The position numbers and the translations under genes were made by a program. Shown one piece after another: positions 32,849 through 40,060 of a DNA stretch of 44,760 nucleotides (positions within the stretch are counted from its first letter, which is position 1; each line of letters begins with the position of its first letter). This DNA is from Nitrospirota bacterium (GTDB taxonomy: Bacteria; Nitrospirota; Leptospirillia; Leptospirillales; Leptospirillaceae), in NCBI GenBank assembly GCA_021840555.1, contig JAKBXW010000004.1:1-44760 (forward strand). The letters are read 5' to 3'. The notes under the pieces were generated by a model. The model did not search any database. It was not told where the DNA came from and saw nothing but the letters and a program-made list of their open reading frames with translations.

Positions 32849-34030
32849 CTAGACGTAAGTTGCAAATGCCGTTAGCGCGCGATCGAGGGCCTTGTGGCTC
32901 TTTCGATACTTTTCCAGGGGGATGCCCTGGGACCAGGCCTCCCAGGACTGCCGGATGGATTGACCTCCGGCCCGGGCCCCGTCGGGGTGGCCGCAGACAC
33001 CGCCTCCGCAAAGATAGGCGAAGTCGGGGCCGAAAAGATCGGCATGGACTCCCAGTGTGCCCGCATGCATTCCTCCTCCTACGGCGATCAGGGATGACTT
33101 CATCGCCCCCATCGGGATCCGGCAGATCTCCCGAACCGTTTTAAGGTCCGATTTTTTCGCCTTGAGCGTTCCCTTGAGAGCCGGATAAAGAATGAGATCC
33201 GACCCCAGAATCCGCATGAACCGGGCCCAGGCGCGGACCGACATTCCGTGCTTCTGCCAGAGCCAGTCGCTTGTGGCCATGTGTGCCATGATCGGGACCT
33301 GAGAGTGGCGCGCAAGCTCCTCCAGCATGGGAAATCCGCTGGCGGCGGGAGAGAGCATGGCTATTTTGGCCCCCGTCCGGGCTCCATTAAGATAGCGGTC
33401 TATCATGGACTGGGGCCTGTCCACGGTATGCATCATGACCCATTTGGGCTCTCCCGTCTCGGCTTCGGCCCGACGGGCGGCATCGACCGTTGCCTCGAGC
33501 CTTTTGATATAATCGGCTTCCGGCTCCTGCAAAAGCTCATCCGACTTGACGACATCCATTCCTCCGACGAGGCTTTCATAGGCGATCGACGCATACTCCT
33601 TGGGAGTCAGCCCCTGGGATGGCTTGAGAACGGTGATAAAAAGAGGGCGCTTCGGGTTTCCTCGTCTTGCGGCGATTCCCTCTTCGCCGAACTGCGGGCC
33701 GGGAAGTCTTGAAAGAAGGGCGGAAGAGGGCTCGAAGTCATTGAGTTCGATCGATTTCAGGATGTTGAGACAGCTGATTTCTCCTGCGATGGAGAGTACG
33801 AGCCCATAGGCCGAGGAAATGCGCTGGGAAGGGACCATGATTTCAACGATGGCGTATTTCTTTCCTTCCTCGACCTTGAGCGGTTTGGCCGCGAAGCTCT
33901 CCGTCCCGGCCGTTTCGTACGCTGTTTTCTTGACTCCGAGACTCATCTCCCGGGCAATCAGGGCGGCCGCCCTGGGAACGTCGTTGGATCGAATCGTATA
34001 GGTTGTCCTGATGATCTCCGGTTTGCTCAT
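32849..34030 (-). CDS. RuBisCO-like protein (form IV)
   Basis: From the ATG at 34030 it has 393 residues; the longer open frame adds 81 residues that match nothing. The RuBisCO large-subunit fold is clear: FITVLKPSQGLTPKEYASIAYESLVGGMDVVKSDELLQEP, then HTVDRPQSMIDRYLNGARTGAKIAML, PIMAHMATSDWLWQKHGMSV, SLIAVGGGMHAG and LCGGGVCGHPDGARAGGQSIRQSWEAW. The carbamylation lysine and metal ligands of true RuBisCO appear kept as K162, D164 and E165, and Lys175 as K136. The Lys177 position is Ser138, and the loop-6 GKxEG segment with its lysine is absent. Carboxylation is therefore very unlikely; form IV proteins of known function act as enolases or isomerases. Leptospirillum fixes CO2 by the reductive TCA cycle, so a Calvin role is not expected. 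It is divergent from the flavin oxidoreductase at 34155. Confidence 0.88.
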   Translation of the reverse strand: MSKPEIIRTTYTIRSNDVPRAAALIAREMSLGVKKTAYETAGTESFAAKPLKVEEGKKYAIVEIMVPSQRISSAYGLVLSIAGEISCLNILKSIELNDFEPSSALLSRLPGPQFGEEGIAARRGNPKRPLFITVLKPSQGLTPKEYASIAYESLVGGMDVVKSDELLQEPEADYIKRLEATVDAARRAEAETGEPKWVMMHTVDRPQSMIDRYLNGARTGAKIAMLSPAASGFPMLEELARHSQVPIMAHMATSDWLWQKHGMSVRAWARFMRILGSDLILYPALKGTLKAKKSDLKTVREICRIPMGAMKSSLIAVGGGMHAGTLGVHADLFGPDFAYLCGGGVCGHPDGARAGGQSIRQSWEAWSQGIPLEKYRKSHKALDRALTAFATYV

Positions 34031-34154
34031 GAACAAGGCCCTCTGTGCTATGGGATCGTAGGTGGACGGTGGGAATCCGGTCGCAATCCCATTACAATAG
34101 GTCAAAGAGGGAGCCACAGGCAAGGACCCAACTAAAAAGAGAGGATCAAAACAC

Positions 34155-34838
34155 ATGGGGGACCAGATCAAGGCCTCGGTCGAGGCAGTTGAACAATTTG
34201 CCGAAGATGTGAAACTCTTTCGCCTCGTCCCTTGCCAGACGCCGCTTTCATTTGTCCAGGGCCAGTTCATCAAGGTTCTCTGGGAGGGAGAAAAGGGATC
34301 CTATTTTGCGATCGCGTCCCCCCCCTATGAAAATCGATATATTGAAATTCTGGTAAAGAAGGGAAAGGGTGTCTCGGAAAAGCTTTTCGACGTCCGGCCC
34401 GGACAGAGTGTGGTCTTCGAAGGTCCGTTGGGAAACGGATTTCCACTGGATCCCCATCGGCACAAGAACCTTCTCTTCGTGGGAGTCGGAACGGCGATTG
34501 CCCCGCTCAGATCAACCCTTCTCGAGGCTCTCAGCCGGCGGGACGAGTTCGGACGCATCGATCTTTATTTCGGAACGATGACTCCGGGACACCTCTATTT
34601 TGGTGAAGAGATGCTGGACTGGCACTCCAGGGGGGTCAATGTCGTTGTGACCGTGACATTTCCGGACGAGAAATGGGACAGCCATTCGGGATTTGTCCAG
34701 CATATTCTCCAGCGACAGTCCGATCCTCTCCATCAGACGATCGCCTATGTATGCGGCATGAAAGAGATGGTCGAGGAAACAATCTCCGTACTGAAGGGAC
34801 GGGCCATTCCCGAGGAGCATATTCTCCAGAACATCTGA
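34155..34838 (+). CDS. Ferredoxin/flavin-type NAD(P)H oxidoreductase (FNR family)
   Basis: The protein has 227 residues. The FAD-binding half has LSFVQGQFIKVLWEGEKGSYFAIASPPYENRYIEILVKKGKGVSEKLFDVRPGQSVVFEGPLGNGFPL, in which YFAIAS replaces the usual RxYSxS. The NAD(P)-binding half has LLFVGVGTAIAPLRSTLLEAL, FGTMTPGHLYFGEEM and TIAYVCGMKEMVEETISVL. There is no cysteine cluster for an iron-sulfur centre, unlike PyrK or hydrogenase gamma subunits, and no transmembrane part. It starts 124 bp from the RuBisCO-like gene on the other strand and ends 122 bp before arc. It may supply electrons to a partner still to be found; pairing with the RuBisCO-like protein is only positional. Confidence 0.8.
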   Translation: MGDQIKASVEAVEQFAEDVKLFRLVPCQTPLSFVQGQFIKVLWEGEKGSYFAIASPPYENRYIEILVKKGKGVSEKLFDVRPGQSVVFEGPLGNGFPLDPHRHKNLLFVGVGTAIAPLRSTLLEALSRRDEFGRIDLYFGTMTPGHLYFGEEMLDWHSRGVNVVVTVTFPDEKWDSHSGFVQHILQRQSDPLHQTIAYVCGMKEMVEETISVLKGRAIPEEHILQNI

Positions 34839-34853
34839 CGGCCTGACTCAAAA

Positions 34854-34883
34854 TTGACGAGAGACTTGGGGGAGCCTTACGAT
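34854..34883 (+). promoter_or_regulatory. Candidate sigma-70 promoter of the proteasome operon
   Basis: TTGACG (34854-34859, five of six to consensus) and TACGAT (34878-34883, four of six) are spaced by 18 bases, about 75 bases before the arc start codon and after the stop of the oxidoreductase gene. It would let arc-dop-ubact-prcB-prcA-pafA be transcribed independently of the upstream gene. It is a pattern match only. Confidence 0.4.
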
Positions 34884-34960
34884 GAACCAATAGGCGATCT
34901 CAGGACGTTAAAGCCCTGGAAAGTGTGTGGCTGTTTTTCCCATCATGAGGACCTCTTGAC

Positions 34961-36673
34961 ATGGACAAGACCGATCCGTTCAGCCGAAAGAAAAGCGACT
35001 CCGAAAAAAATGGCGATAAAAAAGAGGGGGCCGTGACGGAACCCTTCTCGGAGCTGGTTGTCGCCATGGAGCGACTGATCCGCCTCCTTGATGGCAAGGA
35101 AGAAGAAATGCGGGAGGCTTACCGGATCAGAAAGAAGCTTCAGGAGTTTGAAAACGAATGGCAACGGATGCAACATGAGGCGACCCGTCTCTCGGATGTT
35201 CTGGAAAAGGTCACGAAGCCAGCCTTCAGGATCGGGACATGCCTCGGAATTACGTCCGACGGGCTCGCCTGGGTTTCGGTCGGAGGGGGCGATTACCAGG
35301 CAACGGTTGACCCGCGTGTCTCCCTCGATACCCTGAAAAAGGGAGAACGGGTCCGTCTCAATGAAGCCCTGTCCATACTGGGGACGGTCGGGCCCGATCT
35401 TTCCGGACCAATCGTGCGCGTCGGCCGGCTTCTTCCGGACGGCCGTCTCGAAATAGGGTCGGATCGTCCTGACAATACGCTGGGAACGGTTCTCGACCGC
35501 TCGGACCAGTTGAAAGACGAGGCTCTGTCGACGGGTGATTTTGTACGGCTCGACAGTACTTCCAGACTGGCAGTGGAAAAGGTCCGCAAACGGGAGGAAA
35601 GCTATCTTCTGGCTGAGGTTCCGACAATCGGATGGGAATCGATCGGGGGCCAGGAGGAGGCGATACGGGAAATCCAGAAGGCCATTCTTAATCCCATTCT
35701 GTATCCTGAAGCCTACTCACGGTATGATTTCAAATCTCCCCGAGGCTTTTTGCTCCATGGGCCACCAGGATGCGGAAAAACCCTGATCGGAAAGGCGACT
35801 GCCCGGGAAATCGCCAATCGTCTGGCCCAAAAGGAGGGGCGGACCGTCAAGGGGGTCTTTTTCCATATCAAGGGACCCGAAATTCTTAATATGTGGCTTG
35901 GGGAATCCGAGCGTATCGTCCGCGAGCTTTTCGAGGAGGGCGAAAAGATCAGGAAGGGCGGAGATTTTCCCGTTCTGTTCATCGACGAGGCCGAGGCGAT
36001 TCTCGGGACCAGACGAAACGGACGGGGGTTCAATATTCACAATACGATCGTTCCCATGTTCTGCGCTGAGCTCGACGGCCTTGCCGGACCGGCCGGTTTT
36101 CAAATGGTGATTCTGGCAACCAATCGCCCGGAGATGATCGATCCCGCCATACTGCGGCCCGGACGCATCGACCGGAAAATCAAGGTGAAGCGACCGACCT
36201 TCGAGTCTGCGATCGAAATTCTCGGGATTCATCTGGGAGCGGATGTCCCTGTCCGCTACACCTCGACCGGAAACGACTCCTCCCATGAACGGGAAAAGCT
36301 GCTGGAGACCTTCAGGGACAGATTCTTTGCCAGAACTGACGAAAATGCCGTTTTTGAAGTTTTGCGCAGATCCGGTAAACGAATGGCTATCTACCGATCG
36401 GACCTGGCTAGCGGGGCGATCCTCGAGTCGATCACGCTTCGGGCAAAGGAGCGGGCCCTGTTGCGTGAAATAGAAAGTGGGGACGGTGGTGTCGGCCTCG
36501 AGGATCTTCTCTGGGCGGCCCGATGTGAGTATGAGGAGGGGGATATACTTCCCCCTGCCGAGATTGCGCTCGAGTGGATGAGCCTCCTTGATATCGATAC
36601 CCAGGATGTGGTCGATGTCAGAAAGATTCGCTCGACAACAGACTCTGCCAGAAATCTCAGGACGATCGAATAA
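34961..36673 (+). CDS. arc: Proteasome-associated AAA+ unfoldase ARC (Mpa type)
   Basis: ARC forms the hexameric ring that pulls tagged proteins into the 20S core. The 570 residues follow the family plan. An N-terminal charged segment leads into a coiled coil (about 30-82: AMERLIRLLDGKEEEMREAYRIRKKLQEFENEWQRM). OB-fold region(s) (about 88-205) and one AAA+ module come next. Walker A GPPGCGKT is at 267-274, the pore loop KGPEILNMWLGESE has Trp312-Leu313, Walker B VLFIDE is at 338-343, and ATNRPEMIDPAILRPGRIDR is the second region of homology. The coiled coil is where Mpa binds Pup and should bind UBact here. The C-terminus (ARNLRTIE) lacks the GQYL tail that actinobacterial Mpa inserts into the core. 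It heads the operon; dop starts nine bases after its stop. Confidence 0.92.
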   Translation: MDKTDPFSRKKSDSEKNGDKKEGAVTEPFSELVVAMERLIRLLDGKEEEMREAYRIRKKLQEFENEWQRMQHEATRLSDVLEKVTKPAFRIGTCLGITSDGLAWVSVGGGDYQATVDPRVSLDTLKKGERVRLNEALSILGTVGPDLSGPIVRVGRLLPDGRLEIGSDRPDNTLGTVLDRSDQLKDEALSTGDFVRLDSTSRLAVEKVRKREESYLLAEVPTIGWESIGGQEEAIREIQKAILNPILYPEAYSRYDFKSPRGFLLHGPPGCGKTLIGKATAREIANRLAQKEGRTVKGVFFHIKGPEILNMWLGESERIVRELFEEGEKIRKGGDFPVLFIDEAEAILGTRRNGRGFNIHNTIVPMFCAELDGLAGPAGFQMVILATNRPEMIDPAILRPGRIDRKIKVKRPTFESAIEILGIHLGADVPVRYTSTGNDSSHEREKLLETFRDRFFARTDENAVFEVLRRSGKRMAIYRSDLASGAILESITLRAKERALLREIESGDGGVGLEDLLWAARCEYEEGDILPPAEIALEWMSLLDIDTQDVVDVRKIRSTTDSARNLRTIE

Positions 36674-36682
36674 GAGGGTCTA

Positions 36683-38224
36683 TTGACGGAAGCTAAGGTT
36701 GTGCCGCTCTCTCCAGCCCAGATCGTCGTTGGAATCGAGACGGAGTTCGGGATCATTCGAAAGGATCTTGAGTCATCCGATCCGGTTCGGGAATCGATGG
36801 ACCTTGTCAGGGCCTATCGTCCTCATTCCTTTGGGGCATGGGCCTATGAAGCCGAGGATCCGCGGGCCGATGCCCGGGGATTCCGCGTGGATAGGCTTGC
36901 CCAGGACGAGGAAGAGGATGCGTTTGTCCGATCAGACCAGCAACGGAGTTTTTCGTTCAGGGAATCGAAAAGCGACAGGATCCTTCAGAACGGAGCCCGC
37001 TTTTACAATGATCATACCCACCCTGAATACGCCACTCCCGAATGCCGCACACTGCGTGACCTTATCCTTTACGATCGGGCCGGCACAGAGGTCGTCAGAC
37101 AGGCCGTCAAGGCCCGGGAAGCGGAGCTCAACTCTTCCGGGGCGCTGGGTCTCTATCGGAACAATACCGATTTTCATGGTCACAGCTACGGATGCCATGA
37201 AAACTACCTTCTTCCACGAAGCCTCCCGTTTGGCAGGATTGTGGAGGGCGTGACCCCCTTTCTGGTGGCCCGGACCATTCTCCTGGGGGCTGGCAAAGTC
37301 GGAATGGAGGGGGCGGACGGCTTTTCCCGGGAGGGATATCAGCTGTCCCAGCGGGCGGATTTCATCGAGGAGCGGATCGGGGTCAACACGATGCACCATC
37401 GTCCCATCGTGAACAGCCGGGACGAGCCTCATGCCGATCGTACCCGTTACCGGAGGCTGCACCTGATCTGCGGAGATGCAAACATGTCCGAGTGGCAAAC
37501 CGCCATGAAGGTAGGGATGACCCGCCTCGTTCTCTCGGCCGTAGCCTCTCTTCCTCAGGACAAGTTTCCTATACTGGCCGATCCGGTTCACGCTTTCCGC
37601 CTTGTATCCCGCTCTGTCAACGGGAACGTCCTGTTGGCGCTGGATGGGGGGGAAACAATGACCTCCATGGAGCTTCTCCTTGTATACAGGGATCTGTGTT
37701 CACAGCTGGTGATGGATTCTGAAGGGGAGTGGATCATTTCGGAATGGACCAAAGCCATGGAGGACCACCAAAAGGATCCGGAGCGCTTGGCCGACCGCGT
37801 TGACTGGATAGCCAAGCGGCAGCTTCTGGAACTATTCCGGAATGAAGAAGGACTCTCGCCGGGCGATCCATGGTTTCAAAGCCTGGATCTCGCCTATCAT
37901 GATCTCGACCAGGATCTGGGAATGTTCTGGCCCCTGGAATCGGAGGGCCGGATGGTGCGGTTGACCGATCCCGGAGAGGTGGAGGATGCGATGATTGTTC
38001 CGCCTGCGCTGGGACGAGCCCGCATTCGTGCGGCCGTTCTTAATCGGTATGAAAAAGAGATCCGTGATGCTGGGTGGGAACGGATCGCTTTTGTCGATGG
38101 GAGTTATATCGATCTCCCCCTCTTCATGACCCTGGATCGGGAGAATGTTGAAAATCTTTGCAGGAAGATTGAGGCTTGCGAGGAAAGGGTCAATCTGTCT
38201 GGAATTCTGTCAGGCATAGAATAG
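36683..38224 (+). CDS. dop: Dop, deamidase/depupylase-type member of the Pup-ligase family
   Basis: Dop removes the Pup-type tag from proteins and, in species whose Pup ends in glutamine, deamidates it first. The 513 residues contain the ATP/metal motif VVGIETEFGI (Glu19, Glu21), the catalytic aspartate region NGARFYNDHTHPEYATPEC (Asp110), and YGCHENYLL. VNSRDEPHADRTRYRRLHLICGDANMSEWQTAMKVG and WFQSLDLAYHDLDQDLGMFWPLE are present too. The FYxDHxHPEY form of the central motif marks Dop; PafA has LYIDMGHVEY. The disordered stretch at about 45-95 corresponds to the Dop-loop. The start is TTG with AAGAGGG just upstream. Since the tag here already ends in Glu, removal of the tag is the expected main activity. 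Confidence 0.92.
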   Translation: MTEAKVVPLSPAQIVVGIETEFGIIRKDLESSDPVRESMDLVRAYRPHSFGAWAYEAEDPRADARGFRVDRLAQDEEEDAFVRSDQQRSFSFRESKSDRILQNGARFYNDHTHPEYATPECRTLRDLILYDRAGTEVVRQAVKAREAELNSSGALGLYRNNTDFHGHSYGCHENYLLPRSLPFGRIVEGVTPFLVARTILLGAGKVGMEGADGFSREGYQLSQRADFIEERIGVNTMHHRPIVNSRDEPHADRTRYRRLHLICGDANMSEWQTAMKVGMTRLVLSAVASLPQDKFPILADPVHAFRLVSRSVNGNVLLALDGGETMTSMELLLVYRDLCSQLVMDSEGEWIISEWTKAMEDHQKDPERLADRVDWIAKRQLLELFRNEEGLSPGDPWFQSLDLAYHDLDQDLGMFWPLESEGRMVRLTDPGEVEDAMIVPPALGRARIRAAVLNRYEKEIRDAGWERIAFVDGSYIDLPLFMTLDRENVENLCRKIEACEERVNLSGILSGIE

Positions 38225-38233
38225 GGAGGAGCC

Positions 38234-38467
38234 ATGGAAAAGCTCGCTTGGTCCAAGTTTTTACCTGATAACGATCCATTTGGTTCACAAGCTTTCTCGC
38301 TTGATGAGCAGGAACGGGTTCCATTCCCTACCCGGCGCGGAACGAATCCGGAGAGCCCTGCGCCAAGGAATCTGGATCCAAAGCCGACGAAGGATCGCAT
38401 GATGGACAGAATGCGAAAAGTAGATCCGAAGCAGTCCGAACGATATCGCCAGAGGACCGGAGAATAG
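38234..38467 (+). CDS. ubact: UBact, ubiquitin-like protein tag (Pup counterpart)
   Basis: The 77-residue, highly charged protein is probably disordered. It sits between dop and prcB exactly where pup lies in actinobacteria. Its end, DPKQSERYRQRTGE, fits the R-T/S-G-E/Q terminus described for UBact proteins of Nitrospirota and other Gram-negative phyla. Actinobacterial Pup instead ends in GGQ or GGE after an acidic helix. Here the C-terminal half is lysine- and arginine-rich (PKPTKDRMMDRMRKVDPKQSERYRQR), so the two tags differ strongly in charge. The final glutamate can serve directly as donor for PafA. The internal lysines (for example in PKPTKDR) could allow chains, which is untested. GGGAGGAG four bases before the ATG is one of the strongest ribosome-binding sites in the operon, as expected for an abundant tag. 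Confidence 0.88.
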   Translation: MEKLAWSKFLPDNDPFGSQAFSLDEQERVPFPTRRGTNPESPAPRNLDPKPTKDRMMDRMRKVDPKQSERYRQRTGE

Positions 38468-38493
38468 GGTGTCCGAGGGGCCAGGGAGAAAGG

Positions 38494-39318
38494 ATGAATA
38501 TGGGAGGAGGGACGTTGAGGATTGATCAGGAGGGGGGACCTTATCCGCCGAACACAGGGTATTTTCCGGATCTTCTGAAAAGGATCCCCGTCCAGGGGGC
38601 GCCGTCCAGGGAAAGGGCGCCTCTTCCTGGCGCCTCTCACGGAACCACAATTCTGGCCTTTCATTTCCAGAATGGAGTTCTTGTTGCGGGGGATCGACGG
38701 GCGACAGCCTCCAACCGGATTATGTCGAACCGTGTCGACAAGGTGCTGGAGATAGACGATTCGGCACTTCTGGCCATTTCCGGGTCTCCGGCCATGGCGC
38801 TTGAAATGGCCCGGGTTCTTGATCATTCCCTCAAATATTATCGGCGGAGCCAGTTGACTGAAATTTCCCTGGAGGGAAAGGTTCGCATTCTTGCCCAGCT
38901 CCTTAAGGAAAATCTTCCGATGGCCGTGGAAGGGATAGGAGCCGTGGTTCCCCTTTTTGTGGCCAGGGATCCCGATTCACGAATCGTCCGTATCTATTTC
39001 TATGACATCCTGGGCGCTCACTTCGAAGGGGTCGAGTTTTCTGTCGGAGGCTCCGGTTCTCCGGAGGTCCAGGGAATCCTGCGCTATCTCGACCGCTGGA
39101 GTCCGCATCCCCTTCGGGAAATGTCCCGAGAAGAGGCTATCGTTCTCGCCCTTCGTCTTCTTGAAACGGCTTCCTACTTCGACTCGGCAACGGGGGGGAT
39201 CGATTCGCAGGATCCGATCTGGCCTGTGATGAAAATCTTGACTGCGGAAACACTCGAAACTGTTGATGAGCCGACGCTGTCCACGATTTACAGAAACGAG
39301 GTGATGCGTGTTCGATGA
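38494..39318 (+). CDS. prcB: 20S proteasome beta subunit PrcB
   Basis: This is the proteolytic subunit of the core. The 274-residue precursor has a propeptide of about 50 residues, then HG-TTILAFHFQNGVLVAGDRRATASNRI. Cleavage after Gly50 would expose Thr51 as N-terminal nucleophile, with Asp67 and the downstream lysine in AGDRRAT...NRVDKVLEI matching the family active site. The later VGGSGSPEVQGILRYL and EEAIVLALRLLETASYFDSATGG blocks are conserved. Two starts are possible: ATG at 38494 with GGGAG upstream, or TTG seven codons later with GGAGGAGGG just before it. Its end overlaps prcA by 11 bases, which would favour equal synthesis of alpha and beta. Confidence 0.93.
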   Translation: MNMGGGTLRIDQEGGPYPPNTGYFPDLLKRIPVQGAPSRERAPLPGASHGTTILAFHFQNGVLVAGDRRATASNRIMSNRVDKVLEIDDSALLAISGSPAMALEMARVLDHSLKYYRRSQLTEISLEGKVRILAQLLKENLPMAVEGIGAVVPLFVARDPDSRIVRIYFYDILGAHFEGVEFSVGGSGSPEVQGILRYLDRWSPHPLREMSREEAIVLALRLLETASYFDSATGGIDSQDPIWPVMKILTAETLETVDEPTLSTIYRNEVMRVR

Positions 39319-40060
39319 GCCCTACCGTTGGATCGATGCCATTCATCAGCGGAGGGATTATATCGCCGAGCAGCTAGACAGGGCGACCCCCGTCATCGGA
39401 ATATCCGTCTCCGAAGGAATCCTCCTTGTCTCCTATCATCGCCAGAACCCCAAAATTTATGAATTGTACGACCGGATCGCATTGGCCGGAATCGGCCATC
39501 CTGCAGACCTTGAGACGGTCAGGGGCATACTTCTCAATATGGCCCATGTCGAGGGATTCCAGCGATCGGTTTCCGATGTCAGCATCGAACGTCTGGCCCT
39601 TTTTGGCCTGGCTCCCCGCCTGAAGGCGGCTTATGAAGATATCTCGGCTCCTCCGATCATTCTCGATGTCCTGTTGTCCGAAGTCGGACGGACTCCTTCG
39701 GAGGACCGTTTCATCAAGGTGTCGTTTGACGGGAATCTGGAACGCTCCGTGGGTACGATGGTCCTGGCACCGACAGAGGAGGTCGATCTTAAGGTGGCAG
39801 GCCTTTTGAAAGAGCGGATCCCGCGCGAAGAACGGACTCTTCGTAAGGTTGTGTCGGCCCTTCCCGGTGTTTTTGTGGAAACTCTCTTTACCCGGGAGGA
39901 ACGGGGGCTGGATGACTCCGGTAATCTTATCAGCCCTGAAAAACTTTCGGAGTGCGAAAGGATTTTGCGGGAGGATCGCCAGTGGGAGGGTGTTTTTCTC
40001 GACCGTCAGGCGCCGTCCAGGATAAAAAAGTTAAACGAGACGGGGGATTTTCTCCTTTGA
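39308..40060 (+). CDS. prcA: 20S proteasome alpha subunit PrcA
   Basis: The alpha subunit forms the outer gated rings. The 250 residues start at a GTG overlapping prcB. The alpha signature is seen in YRWIDAIHQRRDYIAEQLDRATPVIGISVSEGILLVSYHRQNPKIYELYDRIALAGIGHPADLETVRGILLNMAHVEGFQRSVSDVSIERL. There is no TT nucleophile, as expected. The N-terminal stretch before helix H0 is short (MFDEPYRW) and would form the gate. The C-terminal third is charged and less conserved. The stop TGA shares bases with the pafA TTG start (TTGA). Confidence 0.92.
   Translation: MFDEPYRWIDAIHQRRDYIAEQLDRATPVIGISVSEGILLVSYHRQNPKIYELYDRIALAGIGHPADLETVRGILLNMAHVEGFQRSVSDVSIERLALFGLAPRLKAAYEDISAPPIILDVLLSEVGRTPSEDRFIKVSFDGNLERSVGTMVLAPTEEVDLKVAGLLKERIPREERTLRKVVSALPGVFVETLFTREERGLDDSGNLISPEKLSECERILREDRQWEGVFLDRQAPSRIKKLNETGDFLL

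Noticed and set aside
34031-34273. 81-residue N-terminal extension of the RuBisCO-like protein
   Set aside because: It overlaps the start of the divergent oxidoreductase gene and its leader, and form IV proteins begin near the MSKPEIIRTTY segment.
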